A DNA stretch of 64,000 bases from positions 1 to 64,000 of the forward strand of contig JABJJW010000002.1 in assembly GCA_018660685.1 (NCBI GenBank), in the 5' to 3' direction. The first letter of the stretch is position 1. Each line of letters starts with the position of its first letter. Position numbers and translations under genes: made by a program. This DNA comes from Flavobacteriales bacterium (lineage in GTDB: Bacteria; Bacteroidota; Bacteroidia; Flavobacteriales_G; Salibacteraceae). Of this stretch, positions 54,201-60,904 are shown in pieces. The notes beneath the pieces were generated by a model. It saw nothing but the letters and a program-made list of their open reading frames with translations, did not search any database and was not told the DNA's origin.

Positions 54201-55612
54201 ACAAAAAGAAGGGCAAGGACAAGGATGGTCCGGCCAAGAAGGCCTTGAACAAGAGCTTGAAAGTGTTGATGGCCGTTCGAAATGTGAGTGGAACTTATTC
54301 ACGAAATCGAGGAATTACGCTACCAGGCTTTAAGCACGAAGCAACTTATCTGGGCATGGATCCTAGAGCAGGAATGGCACCAAGTGCTGGGTTTGTTTTT
54401 GGTCAGCAATCACAGTTTGGTGATACGGGAACTCACTTCGCTAATTATGCTGGAAATGAGCGAAACTGGCTAATCCAAAATGAGAATATTTTCAATCCAT
54501 ACTTAGAGACATTTACGCAGAACTTGAGTTTTAGGTCCAGCGTGCAGCCGATAAAGGACATGAGAATTGACCTTACAGCGAATGAGGCGATATCCTCGAA
54601 CACAACAAGGTATTGGAATTGGAGTGATTCTGCTCAAATGTTTTTAGATAATAATACGCTGCTCGAACAAGGAAACTACAGTGCTTCAATCTTGAGTATA
54701 TCAACCGCTTTCGAGCAGATTGATTCTGCCAATCGTCGGATTTACAATCGGTTCTTGAACAATCGGCGCGTGGTTTCTGAAAGACTTGGGGCAGACGCGA
54801 AAACATCTGTGACCGAATTGGATCACAACGGCTACATCAATGGCTATGATTCAATGCATCAAGACGTTCTCATTCCTTCCTTTATTGCGGCATATACTGG
54901 ACGAGGAAATCGGGATGTTGGATTGAATCCGTTGAAAGCGGTAGTACTGCCCAATTGGAGAATAAACTACACCGGATTGAGCAAGCTTAAAATTGCTCAG
55001 AAATACTTTAGGAGCGTGACTATGAATCACTCGTATCGCTCAACGTATACAGTCGGTGGATTTATTAAAAGCGCATCTCAGGACACCACTTTTCAGTTGA
55101 CCGATCGAATTCAGCCAGAATACATCATTTCTCAAGTGACCATCACTGAACAGTTTTCTCCGCTTGTCAATCTTGATATGACTTGGAAGAACAGCCTTCT
55201 GACAAGGGTTGAATTAAGAAAGGATAGAAATGTCACCCTGAGCACGAGCAATGGACAAATCACCGAAATTGGAAATTTGGAATATATCATTGGAACAGGA
55301 TACACCATAAAGGATTTGAAGATGCCCTTCGAGGTTAGAGGCTCTGCCATTAAAAGTGACTTGACATTGAGGGCTGATTTTAGCATTCGAGACTCGAAAA
55401 CCATCATTCGAAAAATTGTTGAGAATGAAACCCAGACAACGGCGGGACAGCGCGTATATTCATTGAAGGTGACTGGAGACTACGTGCTTACCAAGGCTCT
55501 TACGCTTCGGTTATTTTATGACTGGGTGGCTAACAGACCTGCCATTTCCAATTCCTTCCCAACCTCAAACATCAATGCAGGTTTCAGTCTGAGATTCACA
55601 CTTTCAGGATAA
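48215..55612 (+). CDS. sprA: SprA, type IX secretion outer membrane translocon
   Basis: A 2465-residue protein, the giant 36-stranded barrel that forms the type IX export channel in Bacteroidota and is needed for gliding in flavobacteria. The start is TTG at 48215, giving a signal peptide MKPLYSNSAILIFWASVMMP... ending LLLGQ; no ATG fits in that frame before residue 18. Family landmarks include GGNTIEIRPNGSAELIFGV (near 146-164), GNISLPL-like GNVSLPLQSSLITGSQALFG, and ADVRVVMIGVRNP. The protein ends in a strand NAGFSLRFTLSG, as expected of a barrel. A Lys-rich insertion lies at about 1965-2010. It would export the sorting-domain protein encoded at 3725-7222. Confidence 0.96.
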   Translation: MKPLYSNSAILIFWASVMMPSLLLGQDDSTQSDLRFPIQQSYDALDFESRSLYGPEPTGTEPQFEYNPETGEYEYKRNLGELNYRPPSYLDFDEYQDYEAEKSLNDYWKQIREEAEESEDEDGDETGGSFRPSINVEGEGFDRIFGGNTIEIRPNGSAELIFGVNSSKTENPAIPVNQRRITVFDFRENIQLNVIGNIGDKLKIQTNYNTQATFDFENQMKLEYTGYEDEIIQKVELGNVSLPLQSSLITGSQALFGVKTKLKFGKLDITTVYSQQKSERREVNTEGGAQQVEFEMGADEYEVYKHYFLSHFFRNIYEKALSSPPIINSSVNITRVELWITNTNFSTDQNRNIIALQDLGEAQRVYNSDFTGVQSGAANRPAHNGSNNVYEELFRDPSVRGFQQASQTLEVKYDLESRFDYQKVELARKLREGRDFIINNQLGYVSLVQELQPNQVLAIAFEYTYNGKTYKVGEFSNENTGDDALLLKMLKSTELNTRFPMWDLMMKNVYAIGAYQLSNSGFELGIWYLDRNKGIDINYLPIDAKGLNDKPLLQVLALDRINNNQAQVPDGMFDFLASPQITVNPTNGRIFFPVLEPFGSYLREQIDEKTGDPTIASQFTFDSLYTNTQANAQYNFPALNRFSIKGKYESANSSEISLNAFNVPEGSVKVTAAGRQLTENQDYTVDYTLGRVKIINQGILESGVPISVSLESNSAFGINRKALFASRFDYKVDDNLNFGGTIMNLSERPLTQKVNFGDEPINNTVVGIDGNWSTESQFLTSLVDKIPLIDTKETSRLTFQAEAAKLFPGHARAIGNEGNSYIDDFEGSQSTIDLRTFTMWSIASTPQGQPDLFPEGYNSEFRNDLTFNKNRARMSWYMIDPLFFRDDNTTPDHIAGNEEIQDNHLMRQVFEQEVFPNKEFSNNTSLQNFMTTMFDLSFYPEEPGPYNYDVEPVPGATSGISDLGQLEDPETRWAGIQRRIDQTDFDAANIEFIQFWMMDPYAEANIEGMPGAEGYETDGALYFNLGSISEDVLKDEVKGFENGFPTTEKGSLIDPNNLDSSDFSIWGRNPKGQQIVNAFENNPATREYQDVGLEGLRDEEEKLFFKEVYLDPLQAKLTGFPEAQPNLNEILDDPSHDNYKFYRDDTYDSEERDILYRYKKYNGLEGNSPTSEQSQALNAQGYPTSASTIPDAEDINRDNTLDNVESYYQYKIDISEDALEREGRNYINAILEGSPQGNPNKTVRWIQFKIPIREFQKKVGNVQDFRSIRFMRMFMKGFENPVFLRFARLELVRGEWRRYLGDLDQEGEAIADDPNVLFNIGAVNIEENSSKQPVNYVLPPQLQREIQAGSPNLARQNEQSLALQVCGLEDGKAQAAFRNVQLDMRSFKKMQMFLHAESTDEIQPVDGDDIRVFIRVGTDFTNNYYEYETPVTITPEGFYRNDYVSDQEVVWPLENNVVIDFEELFKAKRARNDKLGNEGNIQLNQRFEVVSSAGRKIYVVGNPNLADVRVVMIGVRNPAKRNNPNDDGMPKCLEVWANELRLTHFDQSGGEAAMARMSATLADFANVSVSGRITTPGWGSLESKVSERQRETLSNFDASAQVQLDKFIPEATGIKLPMYVGYSQAVSNPQFAPAEPDTPMDIYLDDRDSPSERDSLRHLSQTVTERKSLNFTNVRKEKTKGGKAQFYDVSNLSATYAYTEINYRDFNTEHNFTRNYRGGLAYNFSGTPTIVEPFKKVKFVRKSKWLRLIRDINFSLAPKSVAIRNDFNRRYAERKIRNLNPEATVVLPPFVDKTFSWDRNYTLAYDLTKALKIDFNANNRALIREFEGERINRKDNAGGTVFDPELNENVTSYENHRDSLLKSLRDLGLSTNYNQNTSVSYALPLNKLPLTDWINSTVRYSGNYEWTRGPLLDPTTRKENVANGVGHRGDTLGHTVSNGQQIQLNATLNLLSLYNKVPYLRDVNRGKSRSKSRKKSSQLKAKKEGEENQAEQSPDDKKKGKDKDGPAKKALNKSLKVLMAVRNVSGTYSRNRGITLPGFKHEATYLGMDPRAGMAPSAGFVFGQQSQFGDTGTHFANYAGNERNWLIQNENIFNPYLETFTQNLSFRSSVQPIKDMRIDLTANEAISSNTTRYWNWSDSAQMFLDNNTLLEQGNYSASILSISTAFEQIDSANRRIYNRFLNNRRVVSERLGADAKTSVTELDHNGYINGYDSMHQDVLIPSFIAAYTGRGNRDVGLNPLKAVVLPNWRINYTGLSKLKIAQKYFRSVTMNHSYRSTYTVGGFIKSASQDTTFQLTDRIQPEYIISQVTITEQFSPLVNLDMTWKNSLLTRVELRKDRNVTLSTSNGQITEIGNLEYIIGTGYTIKDLKMPFEVRGSAIKSDLTLRADFSIRDSKTIIRKIVENETQTTAGQRVYSLKVTGDYVLTKALTLRLFYDWVANRPAISNSFPTSNINAGFSLRFTLSG

Positions 55613-55646
55613 TTTTTTGCAAGTACCACAGCCTGCTGGCAAAATT

Positions 55647-55654
55647 TATATTTG
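55647..55654 (+). promoter_or_regulatory. -7 box TATATTTG for gcvH
   Basis: A perfect TAnnTTTG match 18 bases before the gcvH ATG. TTTTTTG at 55613-55619 is 27 bases upstream, longer than the usual spacing. The box supports the ATG at 55673 rather than the upstream in-frame TTG at 55652, which lies within the box. Confidence 0.5.
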
Positions 55655-55672
55655 TCCAAACTTTTCTTACAG

Positions 55673-56053
55673 ATGAACATCCCAGAAGATTTGAAGTACA
55701 CCAGCGATCACGAATGGATTCGTGTTGAAGGTGACACTGCTACAGTAGGTATTACGGACTATGCTCAAGGAGAATTGGGCGATGTAGTGTACGTTGAGAT
55801 TGAGACTGAAGGAGAATCTCTCGATCGAGAAGAGGTTTTTGGTACAGTAGAAGCAGTGAAGACAGTTTCGGATTTGTTTATGCCTATTTCCGGTGAAGTT
55901 GTCGCAGTCAATGAGTCATTGGCAGATGCTCCGGATACGGTCAACAAGGACCCATATGGAGAAGGCTGGATGATTAAGATTAAATATTCTGATTCCTCTG
56001 AATTAGACGCTCTTCTTTCTGCGGACGATTATAAGTCCGAAGTCGGGGCATAA
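55673..56053 (+). CDS. gcvH: Glycine cleavage system H protein
   Basis: A 126-residue lipoyl carrier that moves the aminomethyl group between P, T and L proteins during glycine oxidation. The start is the ATG at 55673; the open frame begins at a TTG seven codons upstream that overlaps the promoter box. The lipoylation site is Lys63 in FGTVEAVKTVSDLFMP, and the N-terminal YTSDHEWIRVEGD and C-terminal EGWMIKIK are typical. The other glycine cleavage genes are not in the window. A VanZ-family gene follows 9 bp later. Confidence 0.96.
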   Translation: MNIPEDLKYTSDHEWIRVEGDTATVGITDYAQGELGDVVYVEIETEGESLDREEVFGTVEAVKTVSDLFMPISGEVVAVNESLADAPDTVNKDPYGEGWMIKIKYSDSSELDALLSADDYKSEVGA

Positions 56054-56062
56054 TTTCAAAAC

Positions 56063-56440
56063 GTGTTTTTCAAATACAATTACTTGGGTCTGTCATGGGC
56101 GCTTGTCATTTTGGTGCTTTGTGGATTGCCAGGAAGCCAATTTCAGTCCGCTGAGATTAATGGAGCCGATATTGTCATCCACACCTTCTTGTTTTTTGTT
56201 CTGTTTCTGTTACTTGGAACTGGATTCATTAAACAAGGGACATACCCTTTTCTTCGGACCAGTACGCTTATGAAGGTCTTCGTCATTACTCTTTTATACG
56301 GAATCGCTATCGAGTTGCTTCAAGGTGCAGTCTTCGTTGATCGGAGCTTCGAACTTTCCGATGTTTTAGCAAATTCATTCGGGTCTTTATTGGGTTGGGG
56401 CGGCTTTTTGTTGATTTATGGAACAGAATCTTATACATAG
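56063..56440 (+). CDS. VanZ-family membrane protein
   Basis: A 125-residue protein with four transmembrane segments (about 9-25, 32-52, 70-88 and 104-120), starting at GTG 56063. The VanZ-like pattern is seen in GSQFQSAEINGADIVIHTFLFFVLFLLLGTG and in IELLQGAVFVDRSFELSDVLANSFGSLLGW, where the conserved E-x-x-Q and D-x-x-A/x-N residues lie. VanZ proteins give low-level teicoplanin resistance in enterococci, but the wider family has no settled role. It is linked to gcvH and precedes tonB, a common arrangement in Bacteroidota. Confidence 0.8.
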   Translation: MFFKYNYLGLSWALVILVLCGLPGSQFQSAEINGADIVIHTFLFFVLFLLLGTGFIKQGTYPFLRTSTLMKVFVITLLYGIAIELLQGAVFVDRSFELSDVLANSFGSLLGWGGFLLIYGTESYT

Positions 56441-56528
56441 CCATTCAATAACTTTCCCTAAATTTTAACGTTGTTCCACACACAATCCGACTTGAACTCA
56501 TTATTTTGGTCGCCTTAATAAGAATTGC

Positions 56529-57200
56529 ATGCAATTAAAGAAGAATCCAGATGTCAGTCTTGAGAAAAAAAAGGGACTCTATTTCCTAATGGGGTTGATG
56601 ATTTCCCTCGGCGTTGTTCTTGTTGCATTCGAGTGGGTTCAATACGAAGGTGAAGTTGGTTCACTGGGCGAATTGAATCTGGAACTGGATGAGGAGGAAA
56701 TGATTCCGATCACCCAACAGCAGCCACCACCGCCACCACCACCGCCACCACAAACTACGATCATCGAAATCGTCGAGGATGATGAAGAAATCGAAGAGGA
56801 GTTGGAAATTGAGGATACCGAGGACACAGATGATGAAATTGAATTCATTGATATTCCTGAAGAAGTAGCAGAAGAGCCTCAGATCTTTACGATTGTTGAG
56901 GAGAACCCAGAGTTCCCAGGTGGAGAGGTCGAGCTATTCAAGTACTTAGGAAAGAACACTAAATATCCTGCAATTGCAAAGGATGCTGGAATTCAAGGAA
57001 TTGTCTACGTTCAATTCGTTGTTATGGAAGATGGTTCAATCAACCCGAACATGATCACCATCCTGAGAGGTGTTCATCCGGCTTTGGACAATGAGGCAAT
57101 TCGCGTCGTTAAGAAAATGCCTAAGTGGAAACCTGGTCGTCAAAGAGGTAAACCAGTAAGAGTTTATTATAAATTGCCGTTCCGCTTCACGTTGAAATAA
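56529..57200 (+). CDS. TonB-type energy transducer
   Basis: A 223-residue inner-membrane-anchored protein that transmits the proton-motive force to outer membrane receptors. One transmembrane helix (about 17-36) is followed by a run of nine prolines (about 65-73), an acidic linker (about 80-115) and a C-terminal TonB domain: ENPEFPGGEVELFKYLGKNTKYPAIAKDAGIQGIVYVQFVV near 129-169 and LDNEAIRVVKKMPKWKPG near 191-208. The Pro-run lets it span the periplasm. A terminator lies 18 bp after the stop. Genes exbB and exbD are not in the window. A paralogue follows. Confidence 0.9.
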   Translation: MQLKKNPDVSLEKKKGLYFLMGLMISLGVVLVAFEWVQYEGEVGSLGELNLELDEEEMIPITQQQPPPPPPPPPQTTIIEIVEDDEEIEEELEIEDTEDTDDEIEFIDIPEEVAEEPQIFTIVEENPEFPGGEVELFKYLGKNTKYPAIAKDAGIQGIVYVQFVVMEDGSINPNMITILRGVHPALDNEAIRVVKKMPKWKPGRQRGKPVRVYYKLPFRFTLK

Positions 57201-57217
57201 GAAACCAAAACATTATT

Positions 57218-57259
57218 GAAGCCCCGCTTCCGAGAGTTATCGGATTGTGGGGCTTTTTT
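57218..57259 (+). terminator. Terminator between the two tonB genes
   Basis: The outer stem AAGCCCC/GGGGCTT encloses an inner TCCGA/TCGGA hairpin and is followed by a T-run. It separates the two tonB-like genes, so the second one needs its own promoter. Confidence 0.85.
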
Positions 57260-57364
57260 ATTGCCGTATTCTCAACGAGGTGTACCTCATCCTAACCCAT
57301 CGAGACTCTTAACAGTTCTTGGAGAAGTTTTTGGCTTTCTGTTGGAAACCAATAACAACTCAAA

Positions 57365-58036
57365 ATGAGAACAATAGATCCAATTAAAAGACTGACCGGT
57401 ATGTGTTTCGCACTCGGGCTTAGTCTATGTGCCTTGGAGTACGGGACACCACTCCCCGATGCGCATCAATTTTCTGGTGATCACGAAGTAATCGACTTGA
57501 CTGAAGTCGATGAAGTCCCCGTCACCATTCGTAAAACAAAAGTGGAGCCATTGAAGAGAACGGCTCAAATACAGCCTCAAGTTCAGACTGCGGCTGTGAT
57601 GCTTGACCCAACCCAGATCGTATCTGACTTGATTGATACTGAGTATCCAGATTTCGATTTTGATCTGGACATGGATTTCTTCTTTTCTAAAGATTCTGTC
57701 GAAGAAGAAGATCCGATTCCCTTCTATGATGCAACTGAGAAGCCAGAATTTCCTGGCGGAGAGAAGGCTTTGTATCGCTTTTTAGGGGAGAACTTAAAGT
57801 ACCCTCGAATTGATAGGACTCGCGGAACGCGGGGGAGAGTTCATGTTGAATTCGTCGTCGGTAAAAACGGCCGAATTAACCCCAACACAATAAAGGTGTT
57901 GCGTGCTCCAAGCGAATCTTTGGCTGCTGAAACAGTTCGAGTAATTGAATTGATGCCGAAATGGAAGCCAGGGAAGCAGCGAACGAAAAAAGTCCCGGTT
58001 ATATTCGTGTTACCGGTCAGCTTTAACGTCAAATAA
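57365..58036 (+). CDS. TonB-like protein, paralogue without Pro-rich linker
   Basis: A 223-residue protein, the same length as the upstream gene and sharing its C-terminal domain: KPEFPGGEKALYRFLGENLKYPRI and ETVRVIELMPKWKPGKQR. There is a weaker hydrophobic N-terminal segment (about 11-28), then a 100-residue linker with Asp/Phe-rich FDFDLDMDFFF but no run of prolines. It could be a shorter-reach TonB or a TonB-domain protein without energy coupling. The gene follows a strong terminator, so it is transcribed on its own, and it ends one base before the stop of the convergent cysN. Confidence 0.8.
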   Translation: MRTIDPIKRLTGMCFALGLSLCALEYGTPLPDAHQFSGDHEVIDLTEVDEVPVTIRKTKVEPLKRTAQIQPQVQTAAVMLDPTQIVSDLIDTEYPDFDFDLDMDFFFSKDSVEEEDPIPFYDATEKPEFPGGEKALYRFLGENLKYPRIDRTRGTRGRVHVEFVVGKNGRINPNTIKVLRAPSESLAAETVRVIELMPKWKPGKQRTKKVPVIFVLPVSFNVK

Positions 58037-58037
58037 T

Positions 58038-59315
58038 TTAGATCAACATACCCGCGCCAACAGTTTCGTTGGTCGCCTCGTCGATAAGTACTAAGCTTCC
58101 TGTATGGCGGTTTCTGAGGTATCGATCGGTGAACAACGGAACCGTTGTGCGGATTACAATCCGAGCGATGTCATTCATCTGAATGTTCTTGTCGTCTTCA
58201 ATTTTATGAAGAGTGTTGATGTCCACCTTGTAACGAATTTCCTTCACAATGCACCTTGCATCACGTGAAGTATGCTTAACTGCATATTTACCATTCAATT
58301 GAATTGGTCGCTGACTCATCCAACATACCATCAAATCATGGTCCTGCTCCACTCTTGGCTGATTGTTGACACGAGAGATCATATCTCCTCGGCTAACATC
58401 AATATCGTCTTCCAAGAGTATCGTGCATGACATGGGAGGAAAGGCTTCTTCAATCTCTCCATCCATTGTGTCGATTTTGGCAATCTTGGAATTGAATCCA
58501 GATGGAAAAACAGTCACCTCATCACCCTTCTTCAAAATGCCTCCTGCGACTCTACCAGCATATCCTCGGTAGTCATGATACTCCTTAGTCTGAGGTCTGA
58601 CTACATATTGAACTGGAAACCTTACATCAACATGATTTTCATCGCTGCCTATATGAACACTCTCCAAGGTGTACAGAAGCGTAGCTCCTTCAAACCAATC
58701 CATTTTTTTGGAACGATCAACTACATTGTCTCCAAGCAAAGCACTGATAGGAATGTAGCGGATGTCGCTAATTTCAAGCTTGGCCGTGAAATCCTCCAAA
58801 TCGGATTTTATCTGCTCGTATTTTTCTTGTGAGTAGTCAACAAGATCCATCTTGTTGATGCAGTATACGACGTGCTTAATGCCCAAAAGAGAGGCGATAA
58901 AGCTATGGCGGCAAGTTTGCTCAACCATACCGTGTCGTGCATCCACAAGGATGATTGCGAGGTTAGCCGTACTGGCACCAGTAACCATGTTTCTGGTATA
59001 CTGAATGTGACCTGGTGTATCGGCTATAATAAACTTCCTTTTTGGTGTGGCGAAGTATCGATAAGCGACATCGATGGTAATTCCTTGCTCACGCTCTGAC
59101 CTTAGACCATCCGTTAATAGCGCAAGATTCACTTCGCCATCTCCGCCCATTTTCTTACTTGCTTTCTCTACCGCTTCCATTTGATCTTGGAAAATGGCCT
59201 TGCTATCATAAAGCAATCTCCCTATCAATGTGCTCTTTCCATCATCGACACTTCCCGCTGTTGTAAAGCGAAGAAGTTCCATGTCTAGATATCCTGCTGT
59301 TGTTGTTTCGCTCAT
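58038..59315 (-). CDS. cysN: Sulfate adenylyltransferase subunit 1 (GTPase)
   Basis: A 425-residue EF-Tu-like GTPase that drives formation of adenosine 5'-phosphosulfate with CysD. G1 is AGSVDDGKSTLIGRL (about 16-30), G3 DTPGHIQYTRNMVTGAS and G4 NKMD. A beta-barrel domain follows from about 225. There is no APS kinase fused at the C-terminus, consistent with a separate cysC in the same operon. Order of transcription is cysC, cysD, cysN, with 9 bp between cysD and cysN. Confidence 0.95.
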   Translation of the reverse strand: MSETTTAGYLDMELLRFTTAGSVDDGKSTLIGRLLYDSKAIFQDQMEAVEKASKKMGGDGEVNLALLTDGLRSEREQGITIDVAYRYFATPKRKFIIADTPGHIQYTRNMVTGASTANLAIILVDARHGMVEQTCRHSFIASLLGIKHVVYCINKMDLVDYSQEKYEQIKSDLEDFTAKLEISDIRYIPISALLGDNVVDRSKKMDWFEGATLLYTLESVHIGSDENHVDVRFPVQYVVRPQTKEYHDYRGYAGRVAGGILKKGDEVTVFPSGFNSKIAKIDTMDGEIEEAFPPMSCTILLEDDIDVSRGDMISRVNNQPRVEQDHDLMVCWMSQRPIQLNGKYAVKHTSRDARCIVKEIRYKVDINTLHKIEDDKNIQMNDIARIVIRTTVPLFTDRYLRNRHTGSLVLIDEATNETVGAGMLI

Positions 59316-59324
59316 CGTAAATTC

Positions 59325-60227
59325 TTAGAAATAGCCTTGTTTTTTTCTGTCTTCCATCGCGGCTTCCGAACGCTTGTCGTCAGCTCTTGTTCCTCGTTCC
59401 GTCGTTCTGGTTGCGGCAACCTCCTCAATAATGGATTCGAGGTCTGAAGCATCTGAAGCAACTGCTCCGGTACATGTCATATCACCAATAGTCCGGAATC
59501 GTACAATGCGTTTTTCGAGTCCTTCTTCTGGTCTCTTGTTCATGAATTCACCATCAGAATAGATAACACCATCGCGCATGAATACTTCCCGTTCATGTGA
59601 GAAATAGAGCATAGGAAGCTCAATATTTTCCATGAGAATGTACTGCCAGACATCCATTTCCGTCCAGTTACTAATGGGGAATACTCTGAAGTTTTCACCC
59701 ATTTTCTTCATCCCATTAAAGATGTTCCAGAGCTCCGGACGCTGATTTTTTGGATCCCATTGACCGAATTCATCGCGGTGAGAAAAGAAGCGCTCTTTTG
59801 CGCGAGCTTTTTCTTCATCTCTTCTTGCGCCACCCATACAAGCATCAAACTTGTTTGATTCTATAGTTTCGAGAAGTGTTACAGTTTGAAGTCCGTTTCG
59901 ACTAGCATTAAATCCAGTTTCTTCGACCACTTTACCCTGATCAATGCTTTCTTGGACTGATCCCACGATCAATTCAACTCCGTTTTCTTCGATCAACCGA
60001 TCTCTGAACTCAATGGTTTCAGGGAAGTTGTGTCCAGTGTCGATGTGGACCAATGGAAATGGCACCTTGGCTGGGTAGAATGCCTTTTTTGCCAAATGGA
60101 AACACAGAATCGAATCCTTACCTCCTGAAAAGAGAAGCGCTGGATTTTCAAATTGGGCGGCTACTTCCCTGATGACGTACATCGCCTCAGATTCTAGCTC
60201 TCTTAAGTGCGTTAGGTTGTATTTCAT
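59325..60227 (-). CDS. cysD: Sulfate adenylyltransferase subunit 2
   Basis: A 300-residue ATP-pyrophosphatase-type enzyme that adenylates sulfate. The PP-loop is LLFSGGKDSILCFHLA (about 31-46). HIDTGHNFPETIEFRD and CMGGARRDEEKARAKER are the family segments near 81-96 and 130-146, and the end TTERGTRADDKRSEAAMEDRKKQGYF is a conserved tail. It overlaps the cysC stop by 4 bp and forms the heterodimer with CysN. Confidence 0.95.
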   Translation of the reverse strand: MKYNLTHLRELESEAMYVIREVAAQFENPALLFSGGKDSILCFHLAKKAFYPAKVPFPLVHIDTGHNFPETIEFRDRLIEENGVELIVGSVQESIDQGKVVEETGFNASRNGLQTVTLLETIESNKFDACMGGARRDEEKARAKERFFSHRDEFGQWDPKNQRPELWNIFNGMKKMGENFRVFPISNWTEMDVWQYILMENIELPMLYFSHEREVFMRDGVIYSDGEFMNKRPEEGLEKRIVRFRTIGDMTCTGAVASDASDLESIIEEVAATRTTERGTRADDKRSEAAMEDRKKQGYF

Positions 60228-60829
60228 TTCTTGATAAACTCGATCAGTTTGTCATAAAGTTCATTCCCGGACTCCTCGATTGATTTGTCCTTTGTCTCAA
60301 TTTCAATGGCTGCTTTTTCGGGGGCCTCAAAAGGGGCTGAGATGCCGGTGAAATCTTTAATTTCTCCTTTTCTAGCCTTGGCATAAAGTCCTTTGACGTC
60401 GCGCTTTTCACATTCTTCAAGTGGAGTGTTGATGAACACTTCTAAGAAGGAGTCCTCCCCGATGATGTCTTTTGCCATCTGCCTAATTGAATGAGTCGGG
60501 CTAACGAAGCAATTGATGCAAACAAGACCGCCTTGAGTAAAAAGCTTGGACACTTCAGCAATTCGGCGAATGTTTTCAATTCGATCCTCTTCACTAAAGC
60601 CAAGTCCATTGTTCAATCCGCTCCGAACGTTATCACCATCTAAAAGCTTTGAGAAATAGCCATTTTCGAGCAGCTTCCGTTCGAGAAATTTGGCCAACGT
60701 TGTTTTACCTGACCCCGAAAGCCCGGTCATCCAAACAACAAAAGCTTTTTGATTCAAAAAGGCCTCTTTTTCCTCTTTCGAAATGAGCTCGTCAAATACG
60801 CTGAAAACGTTATTACCCTCGTCCTTCAT
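60224..60829 (-). CDS. cysC: Adenylylsulfate kinase
   Basis: A 201-residue kinase that phosphorylates APS to PAPS. The start is the ATG at 60829. The frame stays open 29 codons upstream into the deoC region, but that part has no similarity, and the promoter box at 60840-60847 fits the shorter start. The Walker A is GLSGSGKTTLA (about 36-46), then DGDNVRSGLNNGLGFSEEDR and the lid with GLYAKARKGEIKDFTGISAPFE. No cysH (PAPS reductase) or sulfotransferase is in the window, so whether PAPS goes to assimilation or to sulfated products cannot be said. Confidence 0.93.
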   Translation of the reverse strand: MKDEGNNVFSVFDELISKEEKEAFLNQKAFVVWMTGLSGSGKTTLAKFLERKLLENGYFSKLLDGDNVRSGLNNGLGFSEEDRIENIRRIAEVSKLFTQGGLVCINCFVSPTHSIRQMAKDIIGEDSFLEVFINTPLEECEKRDVKGLYAKARKGEIKDFTGISAPFEAPEKAAIEIETKDKSIEESGNELYDKLIEFIKK

Positions 60830-60839
60830 TAATAGCGCG

Positions 60840-60847
60840 CAAATGTA
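60840..60847 (-). promoter_or_regulatory. -7 box TACATTTG for cysCDN
   Basis: A perfect TAnnTTTG match on the minus strand, ending 10 bases before the cysC ATG. A divergent box for deoC lies 41 bp away. Confidence 0.5.
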
Positions 60848-60870
60848 GTTATCTCTAGTGTGATTATAGG

Positions 60871-60896
60871 TTGGATGAGCTACTTTCATAGCTTTG
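60871..60896 (+). promoter_or_regulatory. Promoter of deoC (TTG-N15-TAGCTTTG)
   Basis: TTG at 60871-60873, a 15-base spacer and a perfect -7 box TAGCTTTG at 60889-60896, ending 8 bases before the ATG at 60905. Confidence 0.5.
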
Positions 60897-60904
60897 GGGC
60901 AAGC

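Noticed and set aside
56721-56750. CCA/CCG triplet run as a possible phase-variation tract
   Set aside because: It encodes the proline linker of TonB and uses mixed codons; changes by whole triplets would not shift the frame.
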